64,000 bases of DNA from Bacillus massilioanorexius (GCF_902374955.1 NZ_CABKRX010000083.1:124001-188000); one strand, 5' to 3'; shown: positions 8,677-18,590, counted from the first letter of the stretch. Translations and numbers: made by a program. The notes: a model not told the origin generated them from the sequence alone.

Positions 8677-8936
8677 TTTTTTTGTATAATTTCTGAATAA
8701 TTTGTGTCTGCTGGTATTTTTACAATCAATCGTCATTTTTCATTAGAATAACGCACATTCCTTTTTCTCTTTTCAACTTTCCTTTTTTCTGAGCGAGCAT
8801 AAAAAACAGCTCACATTTCTACTATTTCTACAGTACTAAACCAAAATATCTATTTTTCTAATATCGAAATCTTTAACTCACCAACGATATTATATTAAAT
8901 ATTTTTCCAATAATTCCATAAAATATAAAATTGTAT

Positions 8937-8965
8937 TTGAAACAGCTTCCTATTTTATTTATGAT
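8937..8965 (+). promoter_or_regulatory. Candidate promoter of ctaA
   Basis: TTGAAA and TATGAT are separated by 17 bases, giving a start near 8972 and a leader of about 100 bases before the ctaA GTG. Apart from this and the ResD-like boxes, the 8445-9068 gap is plain AT-rich DNA. Confidence 0.55.
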
Positions 8966-9068
8966 AGTAATGAAGGAATAAGATGGAATTTTTATACTAA
9001 TAACATTTATTATTCCTTTTTTAGATCATTCATTAATATTTTCTAAAAATTAAGAAGGTGAAATTTCT

Positions 9069-10013
9069 GTGCATCAAGGATTAAAATGGTTTGCAGTCTT
9101 TACTACAATTGGAATGCTATTTATATTAATCGGTGGAGCTTTAGTTACTAAAACAGATTCTGGAATGGGTTGTGGAAACTCCTGGCCTCTTTGTGAAGGA
9201 GAAATTATCCCTTCTGAGATAACTCCCGAGTTGATCATCGAATTATCTCACAGAATCGTTTCAGCAACCGTAGGAATAATGGTCTTAGTTTTATCATATT
9301 GGAGTTGGAAAAGCATTGGACATATTCGAGAAACGAAATTTCTTTCCATACTCTCTTTTTCATTTTTAGTTATCCAAGGCTTAATAGGTGCTGCGGCTGT
9401 TAAATGGGGCCAATCTGATTTTGTTTTAGCCTTACATTTTGGTATCTCTCTAATTTCATTTGCAGCGGTGCTTCTTTTAACACTATTAATTTTCGAAGTT
9501 GATAAAAAATTCGAAGCAGAAAAGCTAGTGATTGATCAAAGAATGACCTTTCATACTGTCGGATTAATTTTATATGTATATTTTGTTGTTTACTCTGGGG
9601 CCCTTGTAAGGCATACAAAAGCAAGCTTGGTTTGTCCTGATTGGCCACTTTGTAGAAATAATGAATTCTTTTTACCTAATAACCTTTATGAATGGGTGCA
9701 AATGGGCCATAGAGCTTTAGCAGGACTCGCATTTATTTGGATTGCCTATACAACATACATAGCTGTAAAGCATTATAGCCATCAGAAAGTTGTTTATTAT
9801 GGCTGGTTGGTAGCTTTTTTTCTTGTTACACTCCAAGTGATTTCCGGCGGTATGATCATAATAACGAGATTAAATCTTTTCGTAGCATTAGCTCATGCAT
9901 TATTTGTGTCCTGCTTGTTCGGAGTATTAAGTTACTTATTACTATTAGCTAGTCGAAGTAAACGAAACGCCTTTTATGTTAATACGCCTCCTACAAATAC
10001 CAAACAGCTTTAA
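9069..10013 (+). CDS. ctaA: Haem A synthase
   Basis: A 314-residue membrane protein with eight helices in two four-helix halves, as in all Bacillus CtaA proteins. The paired Cys motifs are visible: GMGCGNSWPLCEGE (about residues 33-46) and SLVCPDWPLCRNN (about 190-202). The His ligands lie in ELSHRI, LALHFG, MGHRAL and ALAHAL. It oxidises haem O to haem A for the caa3 oxidase. GTG start, 8 bases after AAGAAGGTG. It is divergent from ctaB, the standard Bacillus arrangement. Confidence 0.97.
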   Translation: MHQGLKWFAVFTTIGMLFILIGGALVTKTDSGMGCGNSWPLCEGEIIPSEITPELIIELSHRIVSATVGIMVLVLSYWSWKSIGHIRETKFLSILSFSFLVIQGLIGAAAVKWGQSDFVLALHFGISLISFAAVLLLTLLIFEVDKKFEAEKLVIDQRMTFHTVGLILYVYFVVYSGALVRHTKASLVCPDWPLCRNNEFFLPNNLYEWVQMGHRALAGLAFIWIAYTTYIAVKHYSHQKVVYYGWLVAFFLVTLQVISGGMIIITRLNLFVALAHALFVSCLFGVLSYLLLLASRSKRNAFYVNTPPTNTKQL

Positions 10014-10043
10014 ATAAATCATATTGTTTCACGAAAATATTAT

Positions 10044-10095
10044 AAAAAGCGGCCATAAATATGTAAAGATTACATATTTATAGCCGCTTTTCTAT
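10044..10095 (+). terminator. Terminator of ctaA
   Basis: A long near-perfect stem (AAAGCGGC plus ATAAATATGT paired with ACATATTTAT plus GCCGCTTT) ends in a T-rich tail, 30 bases past the ctaA stop codon. Confidence 0.9.
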
Positions 10096-10108
10096 TACTC
10101 TATGAGCA

Positions 10109-10350
10109 GAGGATGTCTAAACAGAAAAAATGTGATTGACATCTTTGTTCATGTTTTGCGTTTTCATGCTCTTTCTTATCTCTGGTCAAATAGTAAAATA
10201 AAGTGATGCACAGGACAAAGAAGATAACATCAGCTTTTTTAGAAAGTAAGTATCTACTTATACAAAACAAATCCCTAAAAAACGTTGATACTATAAAGTT
10301 TAAGGGCCTCTGAAAAGTGATATTAACTCACTCTTCAGATAGCCCCTTAA
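10109..10350 (-). repeat. Dispersed intergenic element, copy 1
   Basis: Read on the minus strand, this stretch aligns over its length with 55203-55421. Shared blocks include a 22-base identity (10229-10250 here, 55291-55312 there), a 13-base identity (10309-10321 here, 55231-55243 there) and the run AACGTTTTTTAGGGAT against AACATTTTTTATGGAT. It begins with a GGGCTATCTGAA-type hairpin that also ends pycA and finishes with a weaker GATGTC/GACATC hairpin at 10112-10143. No reading frame is seen. Confidence 0.65.
10301..10350 (-). terminator. Hairpin after pycA
   Basis: Pairs TAAGGG, TCTGAA and AGTGA with TCACT, TTCAGA and CCCCTTA. The T-run is poor, so termination may be partial. This hairpin is also one end of the dispersed element. 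Confidence 0.6.
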
Positions 10351-10362
10351 ATTAGTATTCTA

Positions 10363-13300
10363 TTATTTTTCCATTTCAATTAGTAAATCACCAGTTAAGA
10401 TAGATTCACCATTTGCTACAAAAATATCTTTAATAATTCCAGTATAAGGAGCTTGAACGGTTGTTTCCATTTTCATTGCTTCTGTAATGATCAAATGGTC
10501 ACCTTTCTTTACTTTTTCCCCTTTTTCAACTAGAACTTTAATGACTGTACCTGGCATAGTCGCACCAATGTGATTAGTATTGGATGTATCTGCTTTTGCT
10601 TTTGTAGCAACTGTTGATGTAATGCTTTCATCCTTTATGTTTACTTCACGCTGTTGACCGTTTAGTTCAAAAACAACTGTTCTTGTACCATCAGGATGTG
10701 CATGTCCAATCGAAACAAGTTTAACAATTAATGTTTTTCCTCTTTCTATTTCTACTTCAATAGACTCTCCTCTACGCATTCCGTACAAGAAAGTAGGAGT
10801 ATCAAGTGTACATACATTACCAAATCGTTCAACTGTTTTCACATATTCTAAGAATACTTTAGGATAGAGCGCATATGCAATGACATCTAAACGAGTAACA
10901 GGTTGTTTCACTTCATTTACTAATTCTTCTTCTAATTTTTCAAAATCAACAGCAGGTAATAATTCACCTGGTCTAACTGTGATTGCTTCTTTTCCTTTAA
11001 GAATAACTTGTTGTAGCTCTTTAGGGAAACCTCCAGGAGTCTGACCAAGCATACCTTCAAATAGCTCTACAACTGAGTCAGGGAAATCTAATGTTTCTCC
11101 TTTTGTTAACACTAATTCTTCGTCTAAATTATTTTGAACCATGAATAGAGCCATGTCACCGACAACTTTTGATGATGGTGTTACCTTAACAATATCACCA
11201 AACATCAAGTTAACTCTTCTGTACATATCTTTTACTTCATCCCAGCGTTCGCCAAGACCAACAGCTTTTGCTTGTTGTTGAAGATTACTATATTGGCCAC
11301 CAGGCATCTCATGTTTGTACACTTCTGTATGTGGAGATTTCATCCCAGCTTCAAACTCTTGATAATACTTACGAACATCCTCCCAATAGTAAGAAAGCTG
11401 TTCTAAAGCATTTATGTCAAGCTTAGGTTTACGATCTTCACCTTCAAGTGCATAGTATAGAGAGTTCATACTTGGCTGTGAAGTCATTCCAGCTACAGCA
11501 CTTAAAGCTGTATCAACAATATCAACACCCGCTTCAATTGCTTTACTATACATTAAGATACCATTTCCACTTGTATCATGTGAATGCAAATGAATAGGTA
11601 TATCAACCGTACTTTTCAGTTCTGAAATTAGTCTATAGGCTGCATTAGGTTTTAGTAATCCCGCCATATCTTTAATAGCTAGAATATGTGCACCTTGATT
11701 TTCTAATTCTCTTGCTAAATCTTTATAATAATCCAAAGTAAACTTCGTTCTTGTCGGATCATCAATATCGCCTGTATAACAAATAGCTGCTTCAGCGATT
11801 TTACCTGTTTGTCTTACAGCGTCAATTGTTACTTCCATACCTTTAATCCAGTTCAAGCTATCGAAAATTCGGAAGACATCTATTCCCTCTTGAGCAGATA
11901 ACTCAACAAATTCTCTTAATACGTTATCAGGGTAGTTTTTATATCCTACTGCATTTGAACCACGAATTAACATTTGTAATAAAATATTCGGCATTTTTTC
12001 ACGTAATTCTTTCAATCTAGCCCAAGGATCTTCTTTTAAGAATCGATACGCAACATCAAATGTAGCTCCGCCCCACATTTCAGAAGAAAATAGGTTTGGA
12101 AGCAACTTAGCTGTTGGTTCCGCAATATGAGCCAAATCTGCTGTTCTAACACGAGTAGCCAATAAAGATTGGTGAGCATCTCGGAACGTTGTATCGGTAA
12201 TTAATACTTCTTTTTGCTCTTTAATCCATTTAACTAGTCCATCAGCACCTTGATTCTCTAATATTTGCTTTGTACCAGATGGGAACTCACTATCTGATGG
12301 AAGAATAATGCTACGTGGTTTATCAAATACTGGTTTTTTCATTTTCTCGATTCCAGGGAAGCCATTAACTGTTACATTCCCAATGTAAGACAGCATTTTT
12401 GTTCCTCTGTCCTTTTGAGTTGGAAAAATAAACAATTCTGGACTTTGATCAATAAATGAAGTATCTACTTTCCCTGTAACAAATTTCTCATGTTTAATAA
12501 CATTTTCTAAAAAAGGAATATTTGTCTTAATTCCACGAATACGAAACTCTTTTAAGTTTCGGCTCATTTTATGACAAGCTTGTTCAAAAGTTAGCGCCCA
12601 AGTAGATACCTTTACTAATAAAGAATCATAATAAGGAGTAATGACAGAACCTTGGAATGCATTCCCCGCATCAAGTCGAACACCAAAGCCACTCGCAGAG
12701 CGATAAGCCATGATTCTACCTGTATCAGGCATAAAATTATTCAAAGGATCTTCTGTTGTAATACGTGATTGAATAGCAAAACCAAATAGAGGTATGTCTT
12801 GTTGTTGAGGAATACCAACCTTTTGACTATGTAAGCTATACTCTTCAGCGATTAAAATTTGAGACTGTACAATATCTATTCCTGTAATCATTTCTGTTAC
12901 AGTGTGTTCAACCTGTACTCGAGGATTTACTTCTATAAAATAAAAACGATCTCCTGCTACAAGAAATTCAACTGTACCTGCATTGACATAGCTCACGTTT
13001 TTCATTAATTTAACTGCAGCGTTACAAATTTCATGTCTTAACTCTTCAGTTAAAGAAACAGAAGGTGCAATTTCTACAACTTTTTGATGACGTCTTTGTA
13101 CTGAGCAATCTCTTTCATATAAATGGACGATATTACCTTGTTTATCTCCAAGAATTTGAACTTCTATATGTTTAGGATTTTGGACGAATTTCTCTACATA
13201 CACTTCATCATTTCCAAATGCCGCTTTTGCTTCAGACTTCGCACGATCATAAGATTCTTTTACTTCTTCTTTATTATGAACGATACGCATACCACGTCCA

Positions 13301-13803
13301 CCGCCGCCTAAAGAAGCTTTAATAATGATTGGATAACCATGTTCCAATCCAAATGCTTCAACTTCTTCTAGACTTGATACAGGACCATCACTACCTGGAA
13401 TAACCGGTATGCCAGCTAGCTCAGCTTGCGTACGTGCTTTTACTTTGTCACCAAACATATCTAAATGTTTAGACTCTGGTCCAATAAAGATAATTCCTTC
13501 TTCTTCACATCTTCTTGCAAACTGAATATTTTCCGATAGAAAACCATAGCCAGGATGAATAGCGTCTACATCGGCATTTTTTGCAATTTCAATTATGCCT
13601 TCAATATCTAAATAAGCATCAATAGGTTTCTTTCCCTCTCCTACTAGATACGCTTCATCAGCTTTAAATCGGTGATAAGAACCGGAATCTTCCTTCGAAT
13701 AAATAGCGACAGTTCGAATGTCTAATTCTGTACAAGCTCTAAAAATTCGAATCGCAATTTCACCACGATTGGCAGCAAGTACTTTTTTAATACGTTTTTC
13801 CAA
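10363..13803 (-). CDS. pycA: Pyruvate carboxylase
   Basis: About 1146 residues; the biotin enzyme that makes oxaloacetate from pyruvate. N-terminal biotin carboxylase domain with KVLAANRGEIAIRIFRA, the Gly-rich ATP loop GGGGRGMR and EVNPRVQVEH. The central carboxyltransferase domain starts at about residue 530 with TDTTFRDAHQSLLATRVRT and ends with HLHSHDTSGNG. A C-terminal carrier domain holds the biotin-accepting Lys in EAMKMET. I prefer the TTG at 13803, preceded by GGGTG, because it gives the family N-terminus; the ATG at 13824 has no ribosome site. The gene lies next to ftsW as in B. subtilis. Confidence 0.97.
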   Translation of the reverse strand: MEKRIKKVLAANRGEIAIRIFRACTELDIRTVAIYSKEDSGSYHRFKADEAYLVGEGKKPIDAYLDIEGIIEIAKNADVDAIHPGYGFLSENIQFARRCEEEGIIFIGPESKHLDMFGDKVKARTQAELAGIPVIPGSDGPVSSLEEVEAFGLEHGYPIIIKASLGGGGRGMRIVHNKEEVKESYDRAKSEAKAAFGNDEVYVEKFVQNPKHIEVQILGDKQGNIVHLYERDCSVQRRHQKVVEIAPSVSLTEELRHEICNAAVKLMKNVSYVNAGTVEFLVAGDRFYFIEVNPRVQVEHTVTEMITGIDIVQSQILIAEEYSLHSQKVGIPQQQDIPLFGFAIQSRITTEDPLNNFMPDTGRIMAYRSASGFGVRLDAGNAFQGSVITPYYDSLLVKVSTWALTFEQACHKMSRNLKEFRIRGIKTNIPFLENVIKHEKFVTGKVDTSFIDQSPELFIFPTQKDRGTKMLSYIGNVTVNGFPGIEKMKKPVFDKPRSIILPSDSEFPSGTKQILENQGADGLVKWIKEQKEVLITDTTFRDAHQSLLATRVRTADLAHIAEPTAKLLPNLFSSEMWGGATFDVAYRFLKEDPWARLKELREKMPNILLQMLIRGSNAVGYKNYPDNVLREFVELSAQEGIDVFRIFDSLNWIKGMEVTIDAVRQTGKIAEAAICYTGDIDDPTRTKFTLDYYKDLARELENQGAHILAIKDMAGLLKPNAAYRLISELKSTVDIPIHLHSHDTSGNGILMYSKAIEAGVDIVDTALSAVAGMTSQPSMNSLYYALEGEDRKPKLDINALEQLSYYWEDVRKYYQEFEAGMKSPHTEVYKHEMPGGQYSNLQQQAKAVGLGERWDEVKDMYRRVNLMFGDIVKVTPSSKVVGDMALFMVQNNLDEELVLTKGETLDFPDSVVELFEGMLGQTPGGFPKELQQVILKGKEAITVRPGELLPAVDFEKLEEELVNEVKQPVTRLDVIAYALYPKVFLEYVKTVERFGNVCTLDTPTFLYGMRRGESIEVEIERGKTLIVKLVSIGHAHPDGTRTVVFELNGQQREVNIKDESITSTVATKAKADTSNTNHIGATMPGTVIKVLVEKGEKVKKGDHLIITEAMKMETTVQAPYTGIIKDIFVANGESILTGDLLIEMEK

Positions 13804-13873
13804 TCTCAACACCCACTTTTTCATAATAAATATTTTTGCTATAGAAGTTCTAAGATAGAATTTCTAATTGTAC

Positions 13874-15088
13874 CTATTTTAAAGAGAAGTATTTTCTCTG
13901 AAAACTAGCATTTTCTTGTGGAATAATGGCTTCTTTTTTCAATTTATACGTGTTTTCATATCTTGTGAACATTGAAACATTCACTAAAACACCCATAGAA
14001 ATAGCTAATAGTAGAATTGAAGACCCACCATAGCTCACAAATGGCAATGGAACACCTGTAATAGGGATAATTCCTGTTAATCCGCCTAGATTTATAAAAG
14101 ATTGTATACCAATCATACTAGAAATACCAATAACAAGTAAACTTCCAAAAGCATCCCTACATTTGGCAGCAATACGATACCCTTTCAATACTATGAAACT
14201 TAATGAAAAGATAACAAAGAGAACTCCTTTAGCCCCTAGCTCTTCCGAAACGATAGCCATAATAAAGTCGGTATGAGGTTCTGGCAAGTATCCATATTTT
14301 TGAATACTATTACCTAGACCACTTCCACTTAATCCTCCAGAGCCAATAGCTATATAGGAATTTACTAATTGGTAGCCTTCTTTTTCTTCATATTTAAAAG
14401 GATCAATATAACTGTATATTCGTCCCATTCTTTGATCTGTAAAAATCTTGTCTTTTTTAAATAATAGAATAGGAGTAACAATTAATGCAATAACTAATAA
14501 TATACTTACTAGTTTCATAATACTTTTAAAGCTCATTCCTGAAGAAATAATAATCGTTGCACCAATCATAAAAATAATCAACGCTGTACCAAAGTCAGGT
14601 TGAAAAAAGACCAACCCGCAAATAAAAACCAAAAAAATGATTGGTGGTAAAACCCCTGCATTGAAATCATTTATGTAACTTTGCTTTTTTGAATAAATTG
14701 CTGAAAGATAAATAATCATGCCTAACTTGATAAATTCAGATGGCTGAAATTTAGCTCCACCAATAACTAACCAACTTTGGGCATTATTCGCTTCATGGCC
14801 AACAATATCTATTAGAAATAGAACTGCGATTGATCCAAAAAAGATTGTCATAAGAACATACTTATGTTTATACAGTTTATACGGCAATATCGCGAATATC
14901 GCAAATAAAACAAACCCTAATATTAGATGGGTCTTCTGCTTTTCATAAAAAAAATCAGGAGCAACCTCAAACTTTTGAGGTCCTACTACAATACTAGCAC
15001 TATAAATCATGACTAGACCAAATAGACTCAACAAAATAATGATAGCTATTAAGCTAAAGTCATAAGATTTCACAATTTTTTTAAACAT
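13874..15088 (-). CDS. ftsW: FtsW-type lipid II glycosyltransferase (SEDS family)
   Basis: A 404-residue SEDS protein with about ten membrane helices. SEDS signatures visible: the region around FQPSEFIKLGMI, FQPDFGTALIIF (with the catalytic-type Asp) and GIIPITGVPLPFVSYGGSS. It polymerises septal peptidoglycan with a partner penicillin-binding protein. Its position beside pycA identifies it as YlaO/FtsW rather than RodA or SpoVE. The ribosome site AAGGACG lies 8 bases before ATG. Confidence 0.93.
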   Translation of the reverse strand: MFKKIVKSYDFSLIAIIILLSLFGLVMIYSASIVVGPQKFEVAPDFFYEKQKTHLILGFVLFAIFAILPYKLYKHKYVLMTIFFGSIAVLFLIDIVGHEANNAQSWLVIGGAKFQPSEFIKLGMIIYLSAIYSKKQSYINDFNAGVLPPIIFLVFICGLVFFQPDFGTALIIFMIGATIIISSGMSFKSIMKLVSILLVIALIVTPILLFKKDKIFTDQRMGRIYSYIDPFKYEEKEGYQLVNSYIAIGSGGLSGSGLGNSIQKYGYLPEPHTDFIMAIVSEELGAKGVLFVIFSLSFIVLKGYRIAAKCRDAFGSLLVIGISSMIGIQSFINLGGLTGIIPITGVPLPFVSYGGSSILLLAISMGVLVNVSMFTRYENTYKLKKEAIIPQENASFQRKYFSLK

Positions 15089-15142
15089 ATTTAATCGTCC
15101 TTATCTATTAATGATAACAAATAAAGCGAAAAAACTAAATAA

Positions 15143-15151
15143 AGTATAACA
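15143..15151 (-). promoter_or_regulatory. Extended -10 promoter upstream of ftsW
   Basis: The minus strand carries TGTTATACT (extended -10) about 55 bases before the ftsW ATG. A possible -35, TTGTAT, is 19 bases upstream. The remaining ftsW-ylaN gap (15152-15375) shows nothing else I can name. Confidence 0.45.
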
Positions 15152-15375
15152 CATTAAACTAAATATTATACAACATTTATTTATTCATTTATTTATTACC
15201 ACCTTAATTGAATTCATAATAGTAACTGATACAACCGAAATAATCGTATCTTTCAAAAAAACTATTAATTATATCTTTCACATTAAAATAAATTCTCTTC
15301 TATGTATACATTTAATTCGAGCTGTTTGATAATTTTTCATATGTAAATTTTTATCATCTATCCTAAAACTGTTCA

Positions 15376-15411
15376 AAAAAACTCAAACAACGTATAAAAT
15401 TGTTTGAGTTT
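15376..15411 (-). terminator. Terminator of ylaN
   Basis: Perfect 11-bp stem AACTCAAACAA/TTGTTTGAGTT; on the minus strand it is followed by seven T residues and begins about 11 bases after the ylaN stop codon. Confidence 0.9.
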
Positions 15412-15421
15412 CTTTGAAATA

Positions 15422-15703
15422 TTATTTTTTCATGGAAGCTTCGTGTAAAGCCGATAACTCCCTCTCAAGTTTCTCAAGAAGTGCCTTACCTGCATGCTCT
15501 TCCACTAATCCTAATCGAACAGCAAAATCAATTTCTCGTGAAAGACCATACATTTGGGTATCTAAAACTTCTTCATAAAGTGGACATTGAGGCATTGTAA
15601 GATTATCCATCTGTACTTTAATCAACTTCAATATTTTATCTGCATCAGCTTGCAATAAAGCAAATGCTCTTTCGCGATGATCAATAAGTGTTTCTGACGT
15701 CAT
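15422..15703 (-). CDS. ylaN: YlaN (UPF0358), iron-responsive Fur-interacting protein
   Basis: A 93-residue soluble helical protein that matches YlaN over its full length (MTSETLIDHRERAFALLQAD at the start, a Cys in TMPQCPLYEEVLDTQMYG). In B. subtilis and S. aureus YlaN has been linked to iron homeostasis, binding Fe(II) and relieving Fur repression. It stands alone with its own terminator, downstream of divergent ylaL and next to ftsW, as in B. subtilis. Confidence 0.92.
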   Translation of the reverse strand: MTSETLIDHRERAFALLQADADKILKLIKVQMDNLTMPQCPLYEEVLDTQMYGLSREIDFAVRLGLVEEHAGKALLEKLERELSALHEASMKK

Positions 15704-15884
15704 TCAAAAATCCCCCGTTTCAGAGCGATTAACTAACTAATCTATCTATAAATTCTAACCTTTCTATCATAAAAATGCAAGGAAATAAAGATACGCAGGA
15801 AAAAATATACTGCATTACATTTCTCATAGCTTTCTTTCTTCTATATACTTAAATTGAACATATAAAAGAAAATGAGGGATAGTC

Positions 15885-16376
15885 ATGGAAAATATCGTAC
15901 CAATTAAGGGTAATGTAAAATATTCAATCACATTAGATCCAGGTGTATGGATTTTAGATGATCGAAAAATAAAATTAAATGACTTTTTCGAAGGTGATTT
16001 ATTAGAGAATGACCATATCGAAGAATATACCAAAGCTGTTTCTAAGCATTGGGATAAAGAAATAATCGAAGGTAACGAGGCACCACCCAAAAATCCACCA
16101 AAGAAGAAATTTATACGTGAGGAAATGAGAACCGAAACATACGCTATCCACTTTCATCACTTTTTAAAAAATAGTGAACCAAATGAAACAGCAACTGAAG
16201 TCATTGTCCAAACTACTAATGAAGAAATAGCTTTTCCAATAAAAGATGCTATGAATTTTGTTTTATGCTTTTCAAATCAAGGAAAAGCTTTAAAAGAAGA
16301 TGGACCCATTCACGTATATTACGGTAAAAACCAGAAGCAAAAAATCACTCACGTTCAAGCCTTTTTAGTTAAGTAA
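15885..16376 (+). CDS. ylaL: YlaL-like conserved protein of unknown function
   Basis: A 163-residue soluble protein with the features I recall for B. subtilis YlaL: a SITLDPGVWILDDRKIKL start region, KHWDKEI, a Pro/Lys-rich linker (APPKNPPKKK, about residues 66-75) and a C-terminal LKEDGPIHVYYGKN. No catalytic motif is evident. Its place between ylaN and the PhoH-like ylaK supports the assignment. Some databases describe relatives as peptidyl-prolyl isomerases; nothing visible here supports that. Confidence 0.7.
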   Translation: MENIVPIKGNVKYSITLDPGVWILDDRKIKLNDFFEGDLLENDHIEEYTKAVSKHWDKEIIEGNEAPPKNPPKKKFIREEMRTETYAIHFHHFLKNSEPNETATEVIVQTTNEEIAFPIKDAMNFVLCFSNQGKALKEDGPIHVYYGKNQKQKITHVQAFLVK

Positions 16377-16382
16377 TATGAT

Positions 16383-16422
16383 TAGGGTGTCTAAACAAGG
16401 AATGATAAGACACCCTAGTTTT
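16383..16422 (+). terminator. Shared terminator between ylaL and ylaK
   Basis: A 10-bp stem TAGGGTGTCT/AGACACCCTA and a short T-run follow ylaL. It belongs to a set of GGGTGTC-type hairpins seen at four places in this window. Confidence 0.8.
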
Positions 16423-16486
16423 CAATCTACTTTTCCTTCCTATATTTGCTTATCAATAATATAATTCACTACTTCATAATATTCAT

Positions 16487-17818
16487 TCACAAAATATGAG
16501 CTGCCAGCTGAGCAAGCATCGATCTTTCTCCCTTGATCAACTTAATATGTCCACTTATACTTTGATCTTTAAATTTTTCCACGACATAAGTAAGTCCGTT
16601 ATTATACTCATCTAAATAAGGATGATCAATTTGTTCTGGGTCGCCCATTAGAACTATTTTACTTCTTTCTCCCATCCTTGTTAGAATTGTTTTCACTTCA
16701 TGTTTCGTTAAATTCTGTGCTTCATCAATAATCATAAATTGTTCTGGAATACTTCTACCTCGAATATAGGTTAATGCCTCCACTTCAATTGAATGAATTC
16801 CTGAAAGTATCGCGTCTAGTTCCCCCGGTTTCTTCGTATTAAACAAATACTCTAAATTATCATAAATAGGCTGCATCCACGGTCTTAGTTTTTCTTCTTT
16901 TTCTCCTGGAAGATATCCAAGGTCTTTCCCTACAGGTACGATTGGTCGTGCTACTAGTAATTTTTGATATCGTCCTAAATCTTCTGTTTGCATTAATGAA
17001 GTAGCTAAAGCTAATAGAGTTTTTCCTGTACCAGCCTTTCCAATCATCGTCACTAAAGGTATATCATCACGAAGTAATAATTCCATAGCCATCGTTTGCT
17101 GTACATTACGTGCTTTAATTCCCCAAACTCGCTCCTGATCAAAAACAAGTCGTTTTACTTTTTTTCCTTCTTGATCCACAATTCCTAACGCTGATGCACT
17201 TCCTCCTAAGGAATCTTTCATAAGTAAAAATTGATTGGGATAACAAGGATGATTCACAATATCTGCTAATAATAACTCTCCTTTTTCATAATATTTGGTT
17301 ATCGCTTCTTTAGAAATATATATTTCTAAGTAGCCACTATAAATATGATCCATTTCTACTACACGATCATTTAAGAAATCCTCTGCTATTAACCCAAGTG
17401 CATCAGCCTTTACTCTTACTAACGTATCCTTACTGACTAGGATTACTTTTTTACCACCAGTTTCTTTTGATTGTTCTTCCAATAATATATTTTTCGCAAC
17501 AGCTAAAATTCTATTATCATTCGTTTTCTCAACAAATATTTCTTGTAATTGTAAAAAAGATTTATGATTTAATTCAATTCGTAATGTTCCTCCATTGTAT
17601 AGTTTAATTTTTTCATGTAGTTTTCCGGATTGACGTAAATTGTCAATAATCTTTGATACTTGCCTTGCATTCCTCCCGACTTCATCTAAATTCCGTTTTT
17701 TTGAATCCACTTCCTCCAACACCACGGCTGGTATTACCACCTCATTCTCTTCAAACGAAAAAATCGAAAAAGGATCCTGCAATAAGACGTTCGTATCTAA
17801 CACATATATTTTGTTCAA
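16487..17818 (-). CDS. ylaK: PhoH family PIN-domain ATPase YlaK
   Basis: A 443-residue two-domain protein. The N-terminal PIN domain (about residues 1-140) begins IYVLDTNVLLQDP with acidic PIN residues in EEVD and later VSKDTLVRVKA. The C-terminal PhoH domain (about 240-443) has a Walker A MIGKAGTGKTLLALA, a Walker B FMIIDEAQNL and a sensor IVLMGDPEQIDHP. PhoH2-type proteins are RNA helicase/RNase candidates. The start is the TTG at 17818, with GGAGG 7 bases upstream; a longer frame to 17857 lacks a ribosome site. Confidence 0.9.
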   Translation of the reverse strand: MNKIYVLDTNVLLQDPFSIFSFEENEVVIPAVVLEEVDSKKRNLDEVGRNARQVSKIIDNLRQSGKLHEKIKLYNGGTLRIELNHKSFLQLQEIFVEKTNDNRILAVAKNILLEEQSKETGGKKVILVSKDTLVRVKADALGLIAEDFLNDRVVEMDHIYSGYLEIYISKEAITKYYEKGELLLADIVNHPCYPNQFLLMKDSLGGSASALGIVDQEGKKVKRLVFDQERVWGIKARNVQQTMAMELLLRDDIPLVTMIGKAGTGKTLLALATSLMQTEDLGRYQKLLVARPIVPVGKDLGYLPGEKEEKLRPWMQPIYDNLEYLFNTKKPGELDAILSGIHSIEVEALTYIRGRSIPEQFMIIDEAQNLTKHEVKTILTRMGERSKIVLMGDPEQIDHPYLDEYNNGLTYVVEKFKDQSISGHIKLIKGERSMLAQLAAHIL

Positions 17819-18001
17819 TATAATGCCTCCTGCCGGAAAATAGTCAAATGATACCACTTAAATTACTTACTAATTTTTGTAGTAACATTATATGAATGCC
17901 ATATAAGTATTGCTAAAAATATATGTCCAAAAGAATAAACTTAGAATGAGTTCAGCAAAATAAGAGTGAGTAAAAAAACTTTTTAAAGGGGTGAGCGATG
18001 T

Positions 18002-18580
18002 ATGCCAAAATTTAGATTAATGTTTCTTACGTTGCTTCTGATTGCTGGCGGATGTCAAATGCATGATAAGAACACAGACAATAACACGGATAATAACGCC
18101 AATAACCAGAATAATCAGGTTGAAAACAGATCAAATAACAACTTAACGACAGAAGAAGGCAAAAAAGCGGCAACTAGATTAGAACAGCTTGCAAAAGAAG
18201 TTCCAAATGTAAAAAATGCTCAAGCTGTTGTTTTAGGAAATTATGCTATCGTTGCAATAGATGTGGATGAAAATCTTGACCGAACTCAGATTGGATCCAT
18301 CAAATATACAGTATCAGAAAGCTTCCAAAACGAGCCTTACGGTAAAAATGCTTTAATTGTTGCTGATCCAGATGTTAAAGCACGACTAAGAGACGTGGCT
18401 AATGATATTCAAGCTGGCAAGCCTATATCTGGAATCTTGAACGAATTATCTGAGATTGCCTCAAGAATTATTCCATCAGTTCCCGATTCCGATAAAACCA
18501 ATCAAAATCCACCGTCAAATCAAGAAGAAAAGAATATAGAACAAAAACAGCAAAATCAAACAAACAAAAATACACAATAA
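18002..18580 (+). CDS. ylaJ: YhcN/YlaJ family sporulation lipoprotein
   Basis: A 192-residue predicted lipoprotein: hydrophobic signal, then LIAGGC ending in Cys 18, followed by a low-complexity Asn-rich linker (about residues 23-45) and a globular YhcN/YlaJ domain (about 50-155) with VPNVKNAQAVVLGNYAIVAI. The C-terminus is Gln/Asn-rich. Family members are found in the spore coat or cortex region. It is divergent from ylaK and ends in a strong terminator. Confidence 0.85.
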   Translation: MPKFRLMFLTLLLIAGGCQMHDKNTDNNTDNNANNQNNQVENRSNNNLTTEEGKKAATRLEQLAKEVPNVKNAQAVVLGNYAIVAIDVDENLDRTQIGSIKYTVSESFQNEPYGKNALIVADPDVKARLRDVANDIQAGKPISGILNELSEIASRIIPSVPDSDKTNQNPPSNQEEKNIEQKQQNQTNKNTQ

Positions 18581-18590
18581 GAAAACTTCA

